64,000 nt of DNA from Verrucomicrobiia bacterium (GCA_030432565.1 JAUIGV010000010.1:62001-126000); one strand, 5' to 3'. Numbered from the stretch's first letter, positions 8,434 through 19,129 are shown. Translations and numbers: made by a program. The notes: generated from the sequence alone by a model not told the origin.

Positions 8434-10989
8434 TTAGGTGGCAAAGCTAAGTTCGCCATTGTTGCTGGCAACTTTCACGGTGTCACCCTCAACGAACTTC
8501 CCTTCCAGAATGTCCAGGCTTAGCGGGTCCAGCAATAGATGCTGAATCGCACGCTTCAGCGGGCGGGCTCCATAGGTTGGGTCGTATCCGTGATTTCCTA
8601 TCAACTCGACTGCGTCGTCAGTCAATTCCAGATGAATCCCCTGCTTCTCCAATCTGACTTTCACCCGCTCGAGTTGAAGTGCTACAATTCCCGCAAGCTC
8701 GGCGCGATCCAGTCGATCAAAGATGACCGTTTCATCAATCCGGTTTAAAAACTCCGGACGGAAATGCCCTCGTAAAGCCTCACGGACCTTTGCCTCCCGT
8801 TGTTCGGGATTGGACTCATCCATGATGTATTGACTACCGATGTTCGAAGTCATGATTAACACCGTATTTCGGAAATCAACCGTCCGTCCCTGACCATCGG
8901 TAATGCGGCCATCATCGAGAACCTGCAACAGAACATTGAAGACATCCGGGTGCGCCTTTTCAACCTCGTCGAAAAGGACCACCGAGTATGGCTTCCTCCT
9001 GACATGCTCGCTGAGTTGTCCTCCCTGATCATATCCGACGTAGCCCGGAGGAGCTCCAATCAAGCGGGAAACAGCGTGCTTCTCCATGTATTCCGACATG
9101 TCGATCCGCACCATCGCCCCGTCATCATCAAAGAGAAACTCAGCAAGGGCTTTCGAGAGCTCGGTCTTACCCACTCCGGTTGGCCCCAGAAACAGGAAAG
9201 AACCAATTGGGCGATTCTCATCCTGCAAGCCCGCACGCGCACGGCGAACCGCGTTTGAAACCGCGCTCACCGCCTGACGCTGCCCAACCACACGGGCTCC
9301 AAGCCTTTCCTCCATTTTGACGAGCTTTGAACGCTCGCCTTCCTGAAGACGACTTACCGGAATCCCCGTCCACGTTGCCACGACCTTCGCCACATCTTCT
9401 TCCGTCACTTCTTCGCGAAGAAGGCGGGAAGCATCCTGATTCTTCTCGAGATTCTTCAAGGCCTGTTCCGCTTCCGGAAGTCTTCCATAATTGATTTCAG
9501 AGGCTCGTCCCAGATTTCCCAGTCGTTGAGCTTGTTCGGCTTCCGTACGCAAGCCATCAATTTCTTCCTGCAAGGCCCGCACCTCATCAATGCTTTCCTT
9601 CTCGGTTCTCCACTGCGCCATGAGTCCGGACGATTCTTCCTTAAGATTCGCCATTTCCTCTTTGACGGTTGCCAATCGCTTGATGGAGCCTTCGTCCGAC
9701 TCCTTCTCAAGCGCCTGCCTCTCCATCTCCAACTGCATGACCTGCCGTTCGATCTGATCGATCTCGGTCGGAAGTGAATCCAGCTCGATCTTGAGTCGTG
9801 ATGCGGCTTCGTCGATCAAGTCGACCGCCTTGTCAGGAAGGAATCGATCGGAAATGTAGCGATCACTAAGGGAAGCCGCAGCGAGGATAGCACTATCTTT
9901 GATCCGGACCCCATGGTGGACCTCATAGCGATCCTTCAATCCGCGAAGAATAGCCACCGTATCTTCAACGCTTGGCTCGCCGACCTTAACCGGTTGGAAG
10001 CGACGCTCGAGCGCGGCGTCCTTTTCAACATACTTGCGATATTCATCCAGAGTTGTGGCTCCAATCGTCCTCAGTTCGCCACGGGCCAACTGAGGCTTCA
10101 AAAGGTTGGAAGCATCTACCGCCCCCTCGCTCGCTCCTGCACCGACAATGGTGTGAAGCTCATCGATGAAGAGAATGATTTCACCATCGGAATCCGTCAC
10201 CTCCTTAAGAAAGGCCTTCAGTCGATCCTCGAATTCCCCCCGGTATTTCGCACCAGCGATCATGCCTCCCAGATCCAGAGAAATCAGTCGCTTGTTCTTC
10301 ATCGAGTCGGGAACATCCCCACTTACAATCCGGCGTGCCAATCCTTCCACAATCGCAGTTTTACCAACTCCCGGCTCTCCAATGAGAACAGGGTTGTTTT
10401 TGGTCCGCCGGGAAAGCACCTGAAGAACGCGGCGGATTTCCTCGTCACGTCCGATCACGGGATCAATTTTTCCCTCGCGGGCCTTCGCGGTCAGATCCTG
10501 CCCGTATTTCTCCAGCGTCTGGTATTTCCCTTCCGGATCCTCATCGGTGACTTTCTGTGACCCACGAATCTCTTTCAGCGCTTCTTCGAAGACTTTGGCG
10601 GTCAGACCTTCCTTCTCCAGCAATTTGCCAGCAGGAGAATCATCTTTCAGGATACCGAGGACGGCATGCTCCACGCTCAAAAAGTCGTCCCCCATTTCCT
10701 CCCGGATTTGATCCGCCTTATCAAGTGCGCTTCTCAGGCCATAGCTCATTTGAGGTTGGGAACCCGCGCCTTCAACACGGGGCTCGCCATCCAAAGCTGA
10801 CACGACCGCTGCTTTCAATGAAGTGGGATTACCTCCCGCTTTTTCCACCAAGGGCGTCATCAATCCCCCATCCTGTTGCAATAAAGCTAACAAAAGGTGG
10901 GTTCCACGAAGCTCCGGGTGGGCTGAACGCAAGGCGATTTGCTGGGCACTTTGCAGGGCCTCCTGTAATTTTGTTGTTAATTTGTTCAT
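8434..10989 (-). CDS. clpB: ATP-dependent disaggregase ClpB
   Basis: An 851-residue Hsp100 disaggregase, close to the usual length of about 860. The N-terminal Clp repeat domain begins [18 protein letters not shown]. The first AAA+ domain carries GEPGVGKT near residue 200. A long coiled-coil middle domain (about 400-530) distinguishes ClpB from ClpA and ClpC. The second AAA+ domain carries GPTGVGKT near residue 600 and [11 protein letters not shown] as Walker B. ClpB works with DnaK to resolubilise aggregated protein. It is monocistronic and ends before a strong terminator. No clear heat-shock operator (such as CIRCE) is visible upstream. Confidence 0.98.
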   Translation of the reverse strand: MNKLTTKLQEALQSAQQIALRSAHPELRGTHLLLALLQQDGGLMTPLVEKAGGNPTSLKAAVVSALDGEPRVEGAGSQPQMSYGLRSALDKADQIREEMGDDFLSVEHAVLGILKDDSPAGKLLEKEGLTAKVFEEALKEIRGSQKVTDEDPEGKYQTLEKYGQDLTAKAREGKIDPVIGRDEEIRRVLQVLSRRTKNNPVLIGEPGVGKTAIVEGLARRIVSGDVPDSMKNKRLISLDLGGMIAGAKYRGEFEDRLKAFLKEVTDSDGEIILFIDELHTIVGAGASEGAVDASNLLKPQLARGELRTIGATTLDEYRKYVEKDAALERRFQPVKVGEPSVEDTVAILRGLKDRYEVHHGVRIKDSAILAAASLSDRYISDRFLPDKAVDLIDEAASRLKIELDSLPTEIDQIERQVMQLEMERQALEKESDEGSIKRLATVKEEMANLKEESSGLMAQWRTEKESIDEVRALQEEIDGLRTEAEQAQRLGNLGRASEINYGRLPEAEQALKNLEKNQDASRLLREEVTEEDVAKVVATWTGIPVSRLQEGERSKLVKMEERLGARVVGQRQAVSAVSNAVRRARAGLQDENRPIGSFLFLGPTGVGKTELSKALAEFLFDDDGAMVRIDMSEYMEKHAVSRLIGAPPGYVGYDQGGQLSEHVRRKPYSVVLFDEVEKAHPDVFNVLLQVLDDGRITDGQGRTVDFRNTVLIMTSNIGSQYIMDESNPEQREAKVREALRGHFRPEFLNRIDETVIFDRLDRAELAGIVALQLERVKVRLEKQGIHLELTDDAVELIGNHGYDPTYGARPLKRAIQHLLLDPLSLDILEGKFVEGDTVKVASNNGELSFAT

Positions 10990-11112
10990 TTTCTAACTCT
11001 ATGACGAATCATAACATATTTTTGTTCACTAAAAAAGAGAGGGATTTGAACTTTCTTTTTCCGTTTCAAAAACTGGCCGTTGTAACCAATCCCGTGCAAC
11101 TTTCCTCGCGCA
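10990..11112. promoter_or_regulatory. Divergent promoter region of clpB and the subtilase operon
   Basis: This A+T-rich stretch separates the two divergent units. On the minus strand a TATGAT hexamer about 20 bases upstream of the clpB start could be a -10 box, without a good -35. On the far side there is a TTGAAA hexamer. Neither is decisive, and no CIRCE-type inverted repeat is present. Confidence 0.3.
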
Positions 11113-11142
11113 ATGGGGTTTTATGAACTAACCTTCCCCAAG

Positions 11143-12753
11143 ATGTCGCCCCGCTTTTTTATTGCTTTCCTCACTTTGGTTATCGGACTTCTCTCCAGTT
11201 GGTTCCTGTTTCAAACACCGGAAAGCCCAAAGGAAGCCAAGACAACAAAGCCCGTGACCAAAAAGGTCCCGGAATACATTCCCTCAAATCCTGCAAGCAA
11301 CCGGAAGAAGAATACAGCCGGTTCAAATCGAAATCCCGATTTCGATCCCAATGCAATCCCTTATGAACGGGTCATCGCATTTTCCAGCGAGGAAGCCTAT
11401 CGGAATTTTCTCAAGAAACTGGGAGACTCGAGGGTTCGCAACAAGGGCACAATCGACGCTCTGCGCGCTGTCCGCATCGCCTTTGATTCTCCAGCTGATT
11501 TCGAGTCGCTGGGGCTCGATCCTGACGACGTTCAATTCAACTACACGGTTTCCATCCCCGAACTTCGCGAAGTGCCCCCGCAACCGGGGGCGGTAGGGTT
11601 CGGGACTACCGCTTTGGAATACCTCGGAATCAACCGGGACAACTCGGAATGGGGACGCGGTGTCAAAATCGCAGTCATCGATACCGGGATCGAACCCCAC
11701 CTCGCGCTTGGGGGTAATATTAAGCACATCAACCTTGTCGAACTCGCTGAAGGGTCAAGTCCGAACAGTCACGGCACATCAGTCGCCTCCCTCATTGCCG
11801 GACAGCACCCCAACATGCGCGGAGTGGCCCCTCAAGCTGAGTTGATCTCAGTTCGGGTCGCTGACGAATCCGGCATTTCCAACTCCTTCCTCCTCGCCCA
11901 GGGCATCACCGCCGCTGCAGACGCCGGGGCGCAGCTTATCAATATTTCGATGGGGTCTTCCAGTGACAGCAACCTGGTGCGCCAAGCAGTCGACTACGCC
12001 ATTGAACAAGGAGCCGTGATTTTCGCTTCTTCAGGAAATGACGGAACGGCCTATTCTTCCTATCCGGCAGCGGATCCCGATGTCTACTCCGTGGGAGCAA
12101 TTGACGCCAACGGGACTCACCTGAATTTCTCAAACACCGATGACAATCTCGCCTTTACCGCACCTGGACTTGAAGTTCAGGCCGCCTACCCGGGTGATAA
12201 CGTCACTTCTTTTACTGGAACCTCGGGGGCCGTCGCTTTCCCGGTGGGAGCGGTCGCCGCAATCATGTCGGAAAGCAATCAAACAATTTCCGCCCAACAA
12301 GCGGTTCAAATCCTGCAAGATCACAGCAACGAAGCCGGTCTTCCGGGAGCTGACAACCAGTTCGGGATCGGAATCGTCGACGTCGGCCGGGCCATCGACC
12401 GTAACACCAGCGGGATTGTTGACGTCGCCGTCGCATCCCAAAACTATCTCCTCCCGACCTCCAGCAGTTCGGCATCCGGGCTTCAAGTCAGCATCGAAAA
12501 CCGCGGCACTGAAACGGTCTACCAGTCCACCGTAGATATCCAAATTGGAAATGACTACTTCCCTTACACCCTCCAAAAACTTAGCCCCAATGAACGAACC
12601 GTGGTCACCATTCCATCGGGTCTTGGGCAACTTAGGGCTGAAGGGCAGCTTGAGGTTTCGGCGAAGATCAACCTGTCGGAAGGACAAATCGATGTGAAGC
12701 CTGCCAATGACCAGCGAAAGGAAATCGTGACAATCCCTGCGAATGATCGCTAG
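11143..12753 (+). CDS. Membrane-anchored subtilisin-like serine protease (S8 family)
   Basis: A 536-residue protease counted from the ATG at 11143. An upstream in-frame ATG at 11113 would add ten residues before the signal anchor. A hydrophobic segment (FFIAFLTLVIGLLSSWFLF) lies at the N-terminus, then a Lys/Pro-rich linker and a propeptide-like region. The catalytic triad is visible: Asp180 in AVIDTGIEPH, His210 in SHGTSVASLIAG and Ser361 in TGTSGAVAFPVGAVAA. The oxyanion Asn lies in ASSGNDGT. Methionine after the catalytic Ser in the usual GTSMA is replaced by Gly (GTSGA). A beta-rich C-terminal domain (about residues 420-536) follows the protease core. The 3' end overlaps the next gene by 11 bases. 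Confidence 0.92.
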   Translation: MSPRFFIAFLTLVIGLLSSWFLFQTPESPKEAKTTKPVTKKVPEYIPSNPASNRKKNTAGSNRNPDFDPNAIPYERVIAFSSEEAYRNFLKKLGDSRVRNKGTIDALRAVRIAFDSPADFESLGLDPDDVQFNYTVSIPELREVPPQPGAVGFGTTALEYLGINRDNSEWGRGVKIAVIDTGIEPHLALGGNIKHINLVELAEGSSPNSHGTSVASLIAGQHPNMRGVAPQAELISVRVADESGISNSFLLAQGITAAADAGAQLINISMGSSSDSNLVRQAVDYAIEQGAVIFASSGNDGTAYSSYPAADPDVYSVGAIDANGTHLNFSNTDDNLAFTAPGLEVQAAYPGDNVTSFTGTSGAVAFPVGAVAAIMSESNQTISAQQAVQILQDHSNEAGLPGADNQFGIGIVDVGRAIDRNTSGIVDVAVASQNYLLPTSSSSASGLQVSIENRGTETVYQSTVDIQIGNDYFPYTLQKLSPNERTVVTIPSGLGQLRAEGQLEVSAKINLSEGQIDVKPANDQRKEIVTIPANDR

Positions 12754-13528
12754 AGCTTTCCTCCTTCTCATTTCCTCTCTTGGAGCAATCGCTGCCCCGG
12801 TCTGGCTCTCTGCTCCGGTTGCCGACGCCCCCCCGGCCAACCAACTCCGCGTCGACGGCAATGCCTGTGGCCCCGCCTGCCTGCTGGACGCATTCCGTGC
12901 CGGCAGCGAGAAATGGCGCAAATCAATCTCCAGGATCGAAGGCAAGTCGGACTCCGCAAAGATCCGTAGAATCATCTTTGACTACGCACGTCGCCCATCC
13001 GCGCTCGACCCCAGGAAAGCGCGATGGAATCGACGCTTCGGGATCGCAAGTCCGGACCTCGTGGCCATGGCCAACGAACTCCGCAATGAACGGTGGATGG
13101 GCACCGTGAAACAGGAGATCTTTTTCAAAAAGTCGCGGGAAAGCGAGTCCGAGCTCTTGTCAAAGGTGCATCGAACCCTTTCCAAATCCCTCAAAAAGGG
13201 ACTTCCACCCATTCTAAGAATCCGCAGAGTTGCATGGCGCGCGCCAAAAGGATCCTCCAACAAAAGCTGGCTGATGATCAAACCTCATTTCATCGTCCTC
13301 ACCGGAATCCCGGAAAAAATCACAAGAGGCGCGACCTCTTTTCAGGTCACGTATCACGATCCCTGGGGTGGCAAAAAGCTCTCGGGAACAATTCAGGTCC
13401 CCGATGGCAAAACGGCCGGAATGACCACCTTAATTGCAAATTTCCCGGGATCGGATATTGGAAAGAAACTCGTCCGTCGAAACGAACCAACCTGCCTCTC
13501 GCTCTCTTCAGCGATTGGACTCTTTTGA
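12743..13528 (+). CDS. Predicted secreted papain-like (C39-like) cysteine peptidase
   Basis: A 261-residue protein with a cleavable signal peptide (about residues 1-18, ending IAA). The mature part shows the layout of C39/NlpC-like papain-fold peptidases: Cys42 in NACGPACLLDAF (the CGPA motif), His182 in KPHFIVLTGI and Asp206 in YHDPWGG. These match the Cys-His-Asp order of the C39-like family (PF13529). It overlaps the subtilase gene by 11 bases, so both are almost surely co-expressed and exported. The substrate is unknown; double-glycine leader cleavage is unlikely because there is no ABC transporter. Its 3' end also overlaps the convergent helicase gene by 21 bases. Confidence 0.72.
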   Translation: MIARAFLLLISSLGAIAAPVWLSAPVADAPPANQLRVDGNACGPACLLDAFRAGSEKWRKSISRIEGKSDSAKIRRIIFDYARRPSALDPRKARWNRRFGIASPDLVAMANELRNERWMGTVKQEIFFKKSRESESELLSKVHRTLSKSLKKGLPPILRIRRVAWRAPKGSSNKSWLMIKPHFIVLTGIPEKITRGATSFQVTYHDPWGGKKLSGTIQVPDGKTAGMTTLIANFPGSDIGKKLVRRNEPTCLSLSSAIGLF

Positions 13529-16228
13529 TTCCGGACCGAATTGCTTCAAGAACACCAGCACCTCGGCACGACGATGAATCCATTCATCGATTCTGATCGG
13601 AACCAGCGGCACTCCAGACCGCATTAGGATCAACGACTTGGCAACCGGAACCGCCTCACCTTCCTCTCCTCCCGTGCCCACCAGGTCGATGGCCAACATC
13701 GAGTCGCCATTTTTGAGAAGTAAATCGACCGGAACTCCTGCGAGTCTCCTTTGCGAAACCGGCTCCCACCCCAACCCTTGCAGGGTAGGAATGAGATCAA
13801 GAAGGGAAGGATCATTCATCCCGCCGCCAACCCGTCCGGTTGGCTGACGAAGATACGCTCGCAGCATCGATTTGGGCGGCAACTTTTCAACATCGAAACT
13901 ATGGCAAACAGTCATCCAATGGCGCGCCCGGGTGACCGCAACATTGAAAACATCCGCTCGCTCTATAAATCGCAAGGCTCCGGCAGGACAATCCGGAGTC
14001 ACACCAAGGGAAATGATCATGCCATCCCTTTCATCGCCTTGGAACGAATGGCCGGTTCCTGCAATCAATTGATTCCGTTTCAGCAGAACCGAAAGTTCGT
14101 TCGGAGTCAGTTTTTCGCGAAGAGCCTGCGTGAATGCGTCCACCTGCGCTCGGAAAGGCGATAAGAACCCCAGGCTACCCGTCGATTGTCCCTTCACAAG
14201 TCGGCGAAGAAGTGCAATCGCCGCTTCGATCTCGGCAGCATTCACTCCTCGCACATCACGTTCTCCCATCACTGGCATGAAGCGCAACACCTCATCATCT
14301 TTTCGGAAGATTTCGGGCTCCCGCATCATATGAAGCTCCCCGTTGTAAAAGGTCTCGTTGCTAAAACGAATTAAGTCCGGGAGGGACCGAAAATGCTCGT
14401 TGAGCAGAACATAGGATGTCGTCCCCATCGTCTCCTCAAGCGCACGATCAATGGCCGAGACTTTGCGGTAGTGAAAAATTTCGCGCTCCCTCGGCGTCAG
14501 CTGGTGTTGATCTGCCAGCTGCTCATGGCGGTCTTCCGACAGAAAAGAGATGTGTCGTAATTGCTTCGGATCACCGGTGATCAAAGCCCGCTTTGCCCGA
14601 TACAGCACGGGAAGGATCGAGGGCAAATCGCATTGGGTGGCCTCGTCCATGATCGCGAGATCAAACAACCCGGGCTTGAGCGGGAGGACACGGTGCAGGT
14701 CATCAGTCGTCGTGATCCAGACCGGAAACACCTTCAGAAGTTGTCTTGGATCAATTGCGTGAAGAGCCTTTTCCTGATCGCTGGCATAACGATGACCCAG
14801 GGCTTTTTGATAGGCTCTCAGCGCTTTCCTGACCTCCTTGTCGTCAAGAGCACGGGCAAGATTCTTACGATGAAGTGACCGGTGAAATTCGCGGGCTTTC
14901 TCGTAACGTTTCCGATGAAGTTCGCGAAATGTCTCAGACACCTGTGCCAGCAGCGGGCCTTGCGAAATCTTCTTCAAGTGAATCCACTTGCGGACTTTCA
15001 CCCACCAGGATTCCGGGGGGCACTGAAACCACTCTCCCTTTTCGAGGGCATCATCGATCTCCGCGCGAAGCCACTCCTCCTGCCGATAGATCCCTTCCAC
15101 CGCCTCCTTGATTTGAGACTTCAAGCGGCCGTGCTGATATCGGCCCGGCGACTGCACGATCGAGGAAACAAGCTTCGCCACCATGCCACGCAGCCTCCGC
15201 AAATGTTTCTTCCGTCCGGCCCTGACAATTTGCTGTGACGAAGGCACCATTGCACCCAGTTTAACCTGTAAGACATCGGCAGCTTCATTGCTCCGACAAC
15301 AGATCAGCACCGAACGACCACGAAGAATTTGTTCTGTCGTCGCGGCCGCAATTGAAAATGACTTCCCGGTTCCCGGAGGCCCTTGGCACGCCGTGATGGT
15401 TGAGTTATTGATCGAGTCGATGAGCGAAAGCTGCGAATCGGAAAGCATCGCTGGAATGAATTCCGGTTGCCCCTTGCCGCCTTCATCCTGGCTACCTTCA
15501 TCATCAGGATTTAAAAACGTCCGCAGAGGAGGCGACATCACCCCATCCCTGGTTTGGGCAAGAATTTCAAGTTCCTGAAGCAGGCCGGCAACGTTCTTGG
15601 ATCTTTCGGTGAGAACCACCGCCGACGACGGATGAATCCCGACTACCGAGCTCGTGTCGGTTTCCCGGAGTTTGCTCGAACCTTTGAGATTCGGGAATTG
15701 GTCCAAACCAGTGAAATCCAGCCCAGGAAGATAATTGGCCAACTCCTTTGCAAGGAGAACCGGTGAGACAGGTCCCAAAACACCATTGGGAATGAGATCG
15801 AGGAAAGATGATTCTGCGGAAGTAGGAACTCCGAACACGGTAAATACCGCGGGATTGATCCGAACCTGATCAAGAGAAAGAAACAGCTCGTCGTCGGAAA
15901 TCCTGATTGGGTAAAGCAAGAGCGGGCAGCAAATCTTCCGACCGTCTTTCTCCGCTGTTATCGGAAGGGTAACATACAGAAACTCGGTATCCCTTCGTAG
16001 AAGCTGGGATTTGTTGATGAGTGTCTCTTTGGTCTTTGAAGGAAGCTCGACGGAAATGAACTCATCGCAGGTTGCCGACTCAACGCCTCTCAAAAAGGCA
16101 CGATTGAGAACGCGGCTGGCAAAAATGTTTTCGATTCCCGCCCGCGAACGTTCTTCGCGCAAGCAGTCCCGAAAAAATGAAATCAGCGGCTTCAGTCGAT
16201 TCATTGTAATGAGAAGCCTAGCGGTCAC
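13508..16228 (-). CDS. Superfamily 1 DNA/RNA helicase with C-terminal nuclease-like domain
   Basis: A 906-residue protein beginning at a GTG that overlaps the upstream stop (GTGA); an ATG at 16204 is an alternative. SF1 (UPF1/Dna2-like) motifs are in order: Walker A GPPGTGKS (Lys289), motif II IMDEATQCD (Glu529), motif III GDPKQLRHI, motif V GDERDGMIIS and motif VI NVAVTRARHWM. The last about 100 residues (LGWEPVSQRRLAGVPVDLLL, then LAIDLVGTGG) resemble the MTES_1575/Vsr-like restriction-nuclease domain often fused to such helicases, but the expected catalytic acid/Lys spacing is not clear. It is the third gene of an overlapping chain with a SpoU methyltransferase and a phosphoesterase. Confidence 0.85.
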   Translation of the reverse strand: MTARLLITMNRLKPLISFFRDCLREERSRAGIENIFASRVLNRAFLRGVESATCDEFISVELPSKTKETLINKSQLLRRDTEFLYVTLPITAEKDGRKICCPLLLYPIRISDDELFLSLDQVRINPAVFTVFGVPTSAESSFLDLIPNGVLGPVSPVLLAKELANYLPGLDFTGLDQFPNLKGSSKLRETDTSSVVGIHPSSAVVLTERSKNVAGLLQELEILAQTRDGVMSPPLRTFLNPDDEGSQDEGGKGQPEFIPAMLSDSQLSLIDSINNSTITACQGPPGTGKSFSIAAATTEQILRGRSVLICCRSNEAADVLQVKLGAMVPSSQQIVRAGRKKHLRRLRGMVAKLVSSIVQSPGRYQHGRLKSQIKEAVEGIYRQEEWLRAEIDDALEKGEWFQCPPESWWVKVRKWIHLKKISQGPLLAQVSETFRELHRKRYEKAREFHRSLHRKNLARALDDKEVRKALRAYQKALGHRYASDQEKALHAIDPRQLLKVFPVWITTTDDLHRVLPLKPGLFDLAIMDEATQCDLPSILPVLYRAKRALITGDPKQLRHISFLSEDRHEQLADQHQLTPREREIFHYRKVSAIDRALEETMGTTSYVLLNEHFRSLPDLIRFSNETFYNGELHMMREPEIFRKDDEVLRFMPVMGERDVRGVNAAEIEAAIALLRRLVKGQSTGSLGFLSPFRAQVDAFTQALREKLTPNELSVLLKRNQLIAGTGHSFQGDERDGMIISLGVTPDCPAGALRFIERADVFNVAVTRARHWMTVCHSFDVEKLPPKSMLRAYLRQPTGRVGGGMNDPSLLDLIPTLQGLGWEPVSQRRLAGVPVDLLLKNGDSMLAIDLVGTGGEEGEAVPVAKSLILMRSGVPLVPIRIDEWIHRRAEVLVFLKQFGPESKESNR

Positions 16229-17025
16229 TGCCGGACAAGCCAGCGACCTTTTACCGGACCCAATTGAAAGCGACCACCACCGAGGACGAGCTCTCTTGCC
16301 GTCAATTTTTCACCATTCACATCGACGGCCCATGGTCGACTTCCTTTCATAAACGCTCCTGTATTGATCATGACCTTGCCATCGGCTTCCCAAATCCCGG
16401 ATCGATGAAAATGACCGCATACCAAAACGCAGGCGCCTTCACCCGAATGATCCAAAAAACGAAGACCCTGGTCTCCCATGCCCTGCCAAACCCGGAGCAT
16501 TTCAAATGACCGGCTTGGCGGCCACAACGCGGTGGCGAAAAAATCAAGCGGAGACGGAAGCTTCGGCAAAGGAACGACTTGCAAAGTCAGGGCAATCTCG
16601 CGGGCCCGCTCGGCACAAGCTTCGGCACGATGGCTTTCAGAGGCATACTTCTGAATGATTGCGTCAACCTCTTCACGATATTTTCCAATCTCACGCGACC
16701 ACGGGGTGGCATCTTCATAAACCGCATCTCCATGGGTGACCAAAACAGAGCGATCGACCAACCAAGTAATCCCTTTCCCGCTGTCGGGATCGTGATTCCC
16801 CCTGAGGACTTCCACAACAACCCCGCGAATTCTCGCGAGTGAGAGGAGTTCGTCGAACATGTGTGCGGCCCCCTCACACACACCCCCGAATTTTCGCTGC
16901 TGCCAGACGTCACCGGCCAGGACAAGGTGGTCGATATCATCAAAAACGGGCTCCAACATAGCCACGCTTCTTAATCGGGAGGCTGTGTGTCCCAGATGAA
17001 GATCAGAGAGGATTCGCGTTCTCAC
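16225..17025 (-). CDS. Calcineurin-like metallophosphoesterase
   Basis: A 266-residue protein with all five metal-binding blocks of the metallophosphoesterase superfamily: SDLHLGH at the N-terminus, [20 protein letters not shown] and VCGHFHRSG. The order and size resemble LpxH-like or YkuE-like enzymes, but the LpxH-specific context is missing, so the substrate is unknown. The start is GTG at 17023-17025, overlapping the rRNA methyltransferase stop. Its own stop overlaps the start of the helicase. This three-gene translational coupling suggests a shared nucleic-acid role, though that is inference. Confidence 0.88.
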   Translation of the reverse strand: MRTRILSDLHLGHTASRLRSVAMLEPVFDDIDHLVLAGDVWQQRKFGGVCEGAAHMFDELLSLARIRGVVVEVLRGNHDPDSGKGITWLVDRSVLVTHGDAVYEDATPWSREIGKYREEVDAIIQKYASESHRAEACAERAREIALTLQVVPLPKLPSPLDFFATALWPPSRSFEMLRVWQGMGDQGLRFLDHSGEGACVLVCGHFHRSGIWEADGKVMINTGAFMKGSRPWAVDVNGEKLTARELVLGGGRFQLGPVKGRWLVRQ

Positions 17026-17591
17026 TCTTCGCGTTGTCTCACCGCTTCATAAAGACAAACGCCGGCCGAAACACTCACGTTCAAACAATCGACAGTGCCC
17101 TTCATTGGAAAGTTCACTAAAAAGTCGCACTCTTTTTCCGTCAATTGCCGCATCCCTTCCCCCTCGCGCCCCATCACAATGGCAATCGGACCTTTTAAAT
17201 CAGTCTTGTAGAGCGACTGGGAAGCCTGATCGGAAGTTCCGACAATCCAAATCCCACGTTCCTTCAGATCCCGCATGGTCCGGGCCAAATTGGTAACTTT
17301 CACAAAGGGCACACTCTCGGCGGCACCTACCGCAACCCTCCTCACAGTGTCGGTCAAGCCAACGGCCTTGTCCTTCGGCGCGATTACAGCATCCACTCCG
17401 GCACCATCAGCGGTCCTCAGGATTGCTCCCAAATTGTTGGGATCCTGAACGCAATCAAGAATCAACAAAAGAGGCTTCTCCTTTCCATCGAGAATCTCAA
17501 CCAGATCACCTTCGCCCCGCGGCCTCGCTTCTCTTTCGCCGCGCGGCCGGGCATGACGATTGTCCCGTGCTTCCCCTGCTCGTTTTCGCAT
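17022..17591 (-). CDS. SpoU/TrmH-family RNA 2'-O-methyltransferase, RlmB-like, lacking the N-terminal domain
   Basis: A 189-residue SPOUT methyltransferase. The three family motifs are present: [15 protein letters not shown] (motif 1), [10 protein letters not shown] (motif 2) and [16 protein letters not shown] (motif 3), which together form the knotted SAM site. RlmB proteins are usually about 245 residues with an N-terminal L30e-like substrate-binding domain. Here that domain is replaced by about 35 Arg/Glu-rich residues with repeated PRGE. It probably methylates ribose in rRNA or tRNA; the target cannot be assigned. It is the first gene of the minus-strand chain leading to the helicase. Confidence 0.87.
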   Translation of the reverse strand: MRKRAGEARDNRHARPRGEREARPRGEGDLVEILDGKEKPLLLILDCVQDPNNLGAILRTADGAGVDAVIAPKDKAVGLTDTVRRVAVGAAESVPFVKVTNLARTMRDLKERGIWIVGTSDQASQSLYKTDLKGPIAIVMGREGEGMRQLTEKECDFLVNFPMKGTVDCLNVSVSAGVCLYEAVRQREE

Positions 17592-17662
17592 GTCGCAGTC
17601 TTATGTCCGACATCTTGAAATTCAAAGTTCAATTCCCGCGCCGACCTGCATACAGTCTCATC

Positions 17663-19129
17663 ATGAAATTGATTGTGTCTCTCCTTGCAACCGCGACTTT
17701 GGTCGCCGCGGACTCCCGGAAGCCGAATATCGTGTTCATTCTTGCCGATGATCTCGGCTATGGCGAACTGGGTTGCTACGGTCAGGAAAAAATCAAGACA
17801 CCTAATCTCGATCGTCTGGCCAGCGAAGGGATCAAATTCACCCACCACTACACCGGAGCCCCGGTCTGCGCACCGGCCCGCTGCGTTCTTTTGACGGGAC
17901 GGCACCTTGGCCATGCCGAAATTCGAAGTAACGGTGATTCAAAAAACGGGCGGGAATTCCCGGGCCAGTGGCCTATCACCGGCGAAGCCATCACCATTGC
18001 TGAAGTTCTCAGGCAAGGCGGCTACATCAGCGGAGGCTTTGGCAAATGGGGACTGGGTCCCACCGACACTTCGGGTTCACCCATCAAGCAAGGCTTCAAT
18101 CGCTTTTACGGTTACAACTGCCAGCGGAACGCCCACTCGTTTTTCCCTCCGTTTCTCGATGACAACGAAGGAGAAGAGACCATCAACGAAAACCCCATCC
18201 CCGGTCACCAGAGAAAGTCACAAGGTGAGGTCAAGGCTGACGACTACCGGGCCGAGACTTACGCGCCCGACCGGATCCTCGAGGAAGCTCTCGAATTCCT
18301 CGACGAGAATAAGGATCAGCCCTTCTTCCTTTATCTTCCTTTCGTGGAACCCCACGTCGCAATGCATCCCCCTCAGGAGTGGATTGATCGATATCCAAAA
18401 GAGTGGGATGAAGAAAAAGGTCCTTATCGCGGACAGAACGGCTATCTGCCTCATCCGCGCCCCCGGGCCGGATATGCCGCCATGATTTCAGACCTCGACG
18501 AACACGTAGGTTCCATCCTTGCGCGCCTCAAAAAGCATGGTCTCGATGACAACACCATCGTCGTCTTCACTTCCGACAACGGAACCACTCATCCCGGTCG
18601 CGATCCCAGGTTTCACATTGGTGGTGTGGATGCCCCGTTCTTCAATTCAACCGCCGGACTCCGGGGCTGGAAAGGTTCGGTCAATGAAGGGGGGATCCGT
18701 GTTCCAGCCATCGTTCGCTGGCCGGGCAAGATTGAGGCCGGCTCCACAACCTCTGCACCGTCCTACTTTCCGGACTGGTTCCCAACCCTTTGTCAAGCCG
18801 CTGGAGTCGATGCTCCCGCTAAACTGGATGGGAGCGACCTCACCCCTGCTTTGACCGGGAAATCTTTCGAACGAAGCAAACCCATGATTTGGGAATTCCA
18901 CGGCTACGGCGGTCAACTCGCCGTCATTGATTTCCCATGGAAGGCCGTTCGCCAAAAAGCAAAGAGCAAAAAACCGGGAGCCTGGGAGCTCTACAACCTC
19001 AAAAAAGATCCGGCCGAGGCCATTGATCTGGCGAAGAAACACCCAAAAATCCTATCCCGTCTCGAGACTGTCTTCAAAGAGGATCGCAGCCCAAATCCCA
19101 GGGCAAGACTCCCATTATACGATCAATAG
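17663..19129 (+). CDS. Secreted arylsulfatase-family sulfatase
   Basis: A 488-residue secreted sulfatase. A short signal peptide (KLIVSLLATATLVAA) precedes the family start RKPNIVFILADDLGYGELGCYG, whose Asp pair binds calcium. The formylglycine signature CAPAR is at residues 69-73 (Cys69), inside APVCAPARCVLLTGR. It needs an FGly-generating enzyme encoded elsewhere. The later VFTSDNGTTHPG motif supplies the other metal ligands. Such enzymes release sulfate from algal polysaccharides and are abundant in marine Verrucomicrobiota. The frame is open 80 codons further upstream, but that part lies antisense to the methyltransferase gene; the ATG at 17663 gives a proper signal peptide. Confidence 0.95.
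   Translation: MKLIVSLLATATLVAADSRKPNIVFILADDLGYGELGCYGQEKIKTPNLDRLASEGIKFTHHYTGAPVCAPARCVLLTGRHLGHAEIRSNGDSKNGREFPGQWPITGEAITIAEVLRQGGYISGGFGKWGLGPTDTSGSPIKQGFNRFYGYNCQRNAHSFFPPFLDDNEGEETINENPIPGHQRKSQGEVKADDYRAETYAPDRILEEALEFLDENKDQPFFLYLPFVEPHVAMHPPQEWIDRYPKEWDEEKGPYRGQNGYLPHPRPRAGYAAMISDLDEHVGSILARLKKHGLDDNTIVVFTSDNGTTHPGRDPRFHIGGVDAPFFNSTAGLRGWKGSVNEGGIRVPAIVRWPGKIEAGSTTSAPSYFPDWFPTLCQAAGVDAPAKLDGSDLTPALTGKSFERSKPMIWEFHGYGGQLAVIDFPWKAVRQKAKSKKPGAWELYNLKKDPAEAIDLAKKHPKILSRLETVFKEDRSPNPRARLPLYDQ

Noticed and set aside
9913-10560. Open frame of 215 codons antisense to clpB
   Set aside because: Covers the conserved first AAA+ domain of clpB; no motif of its own.
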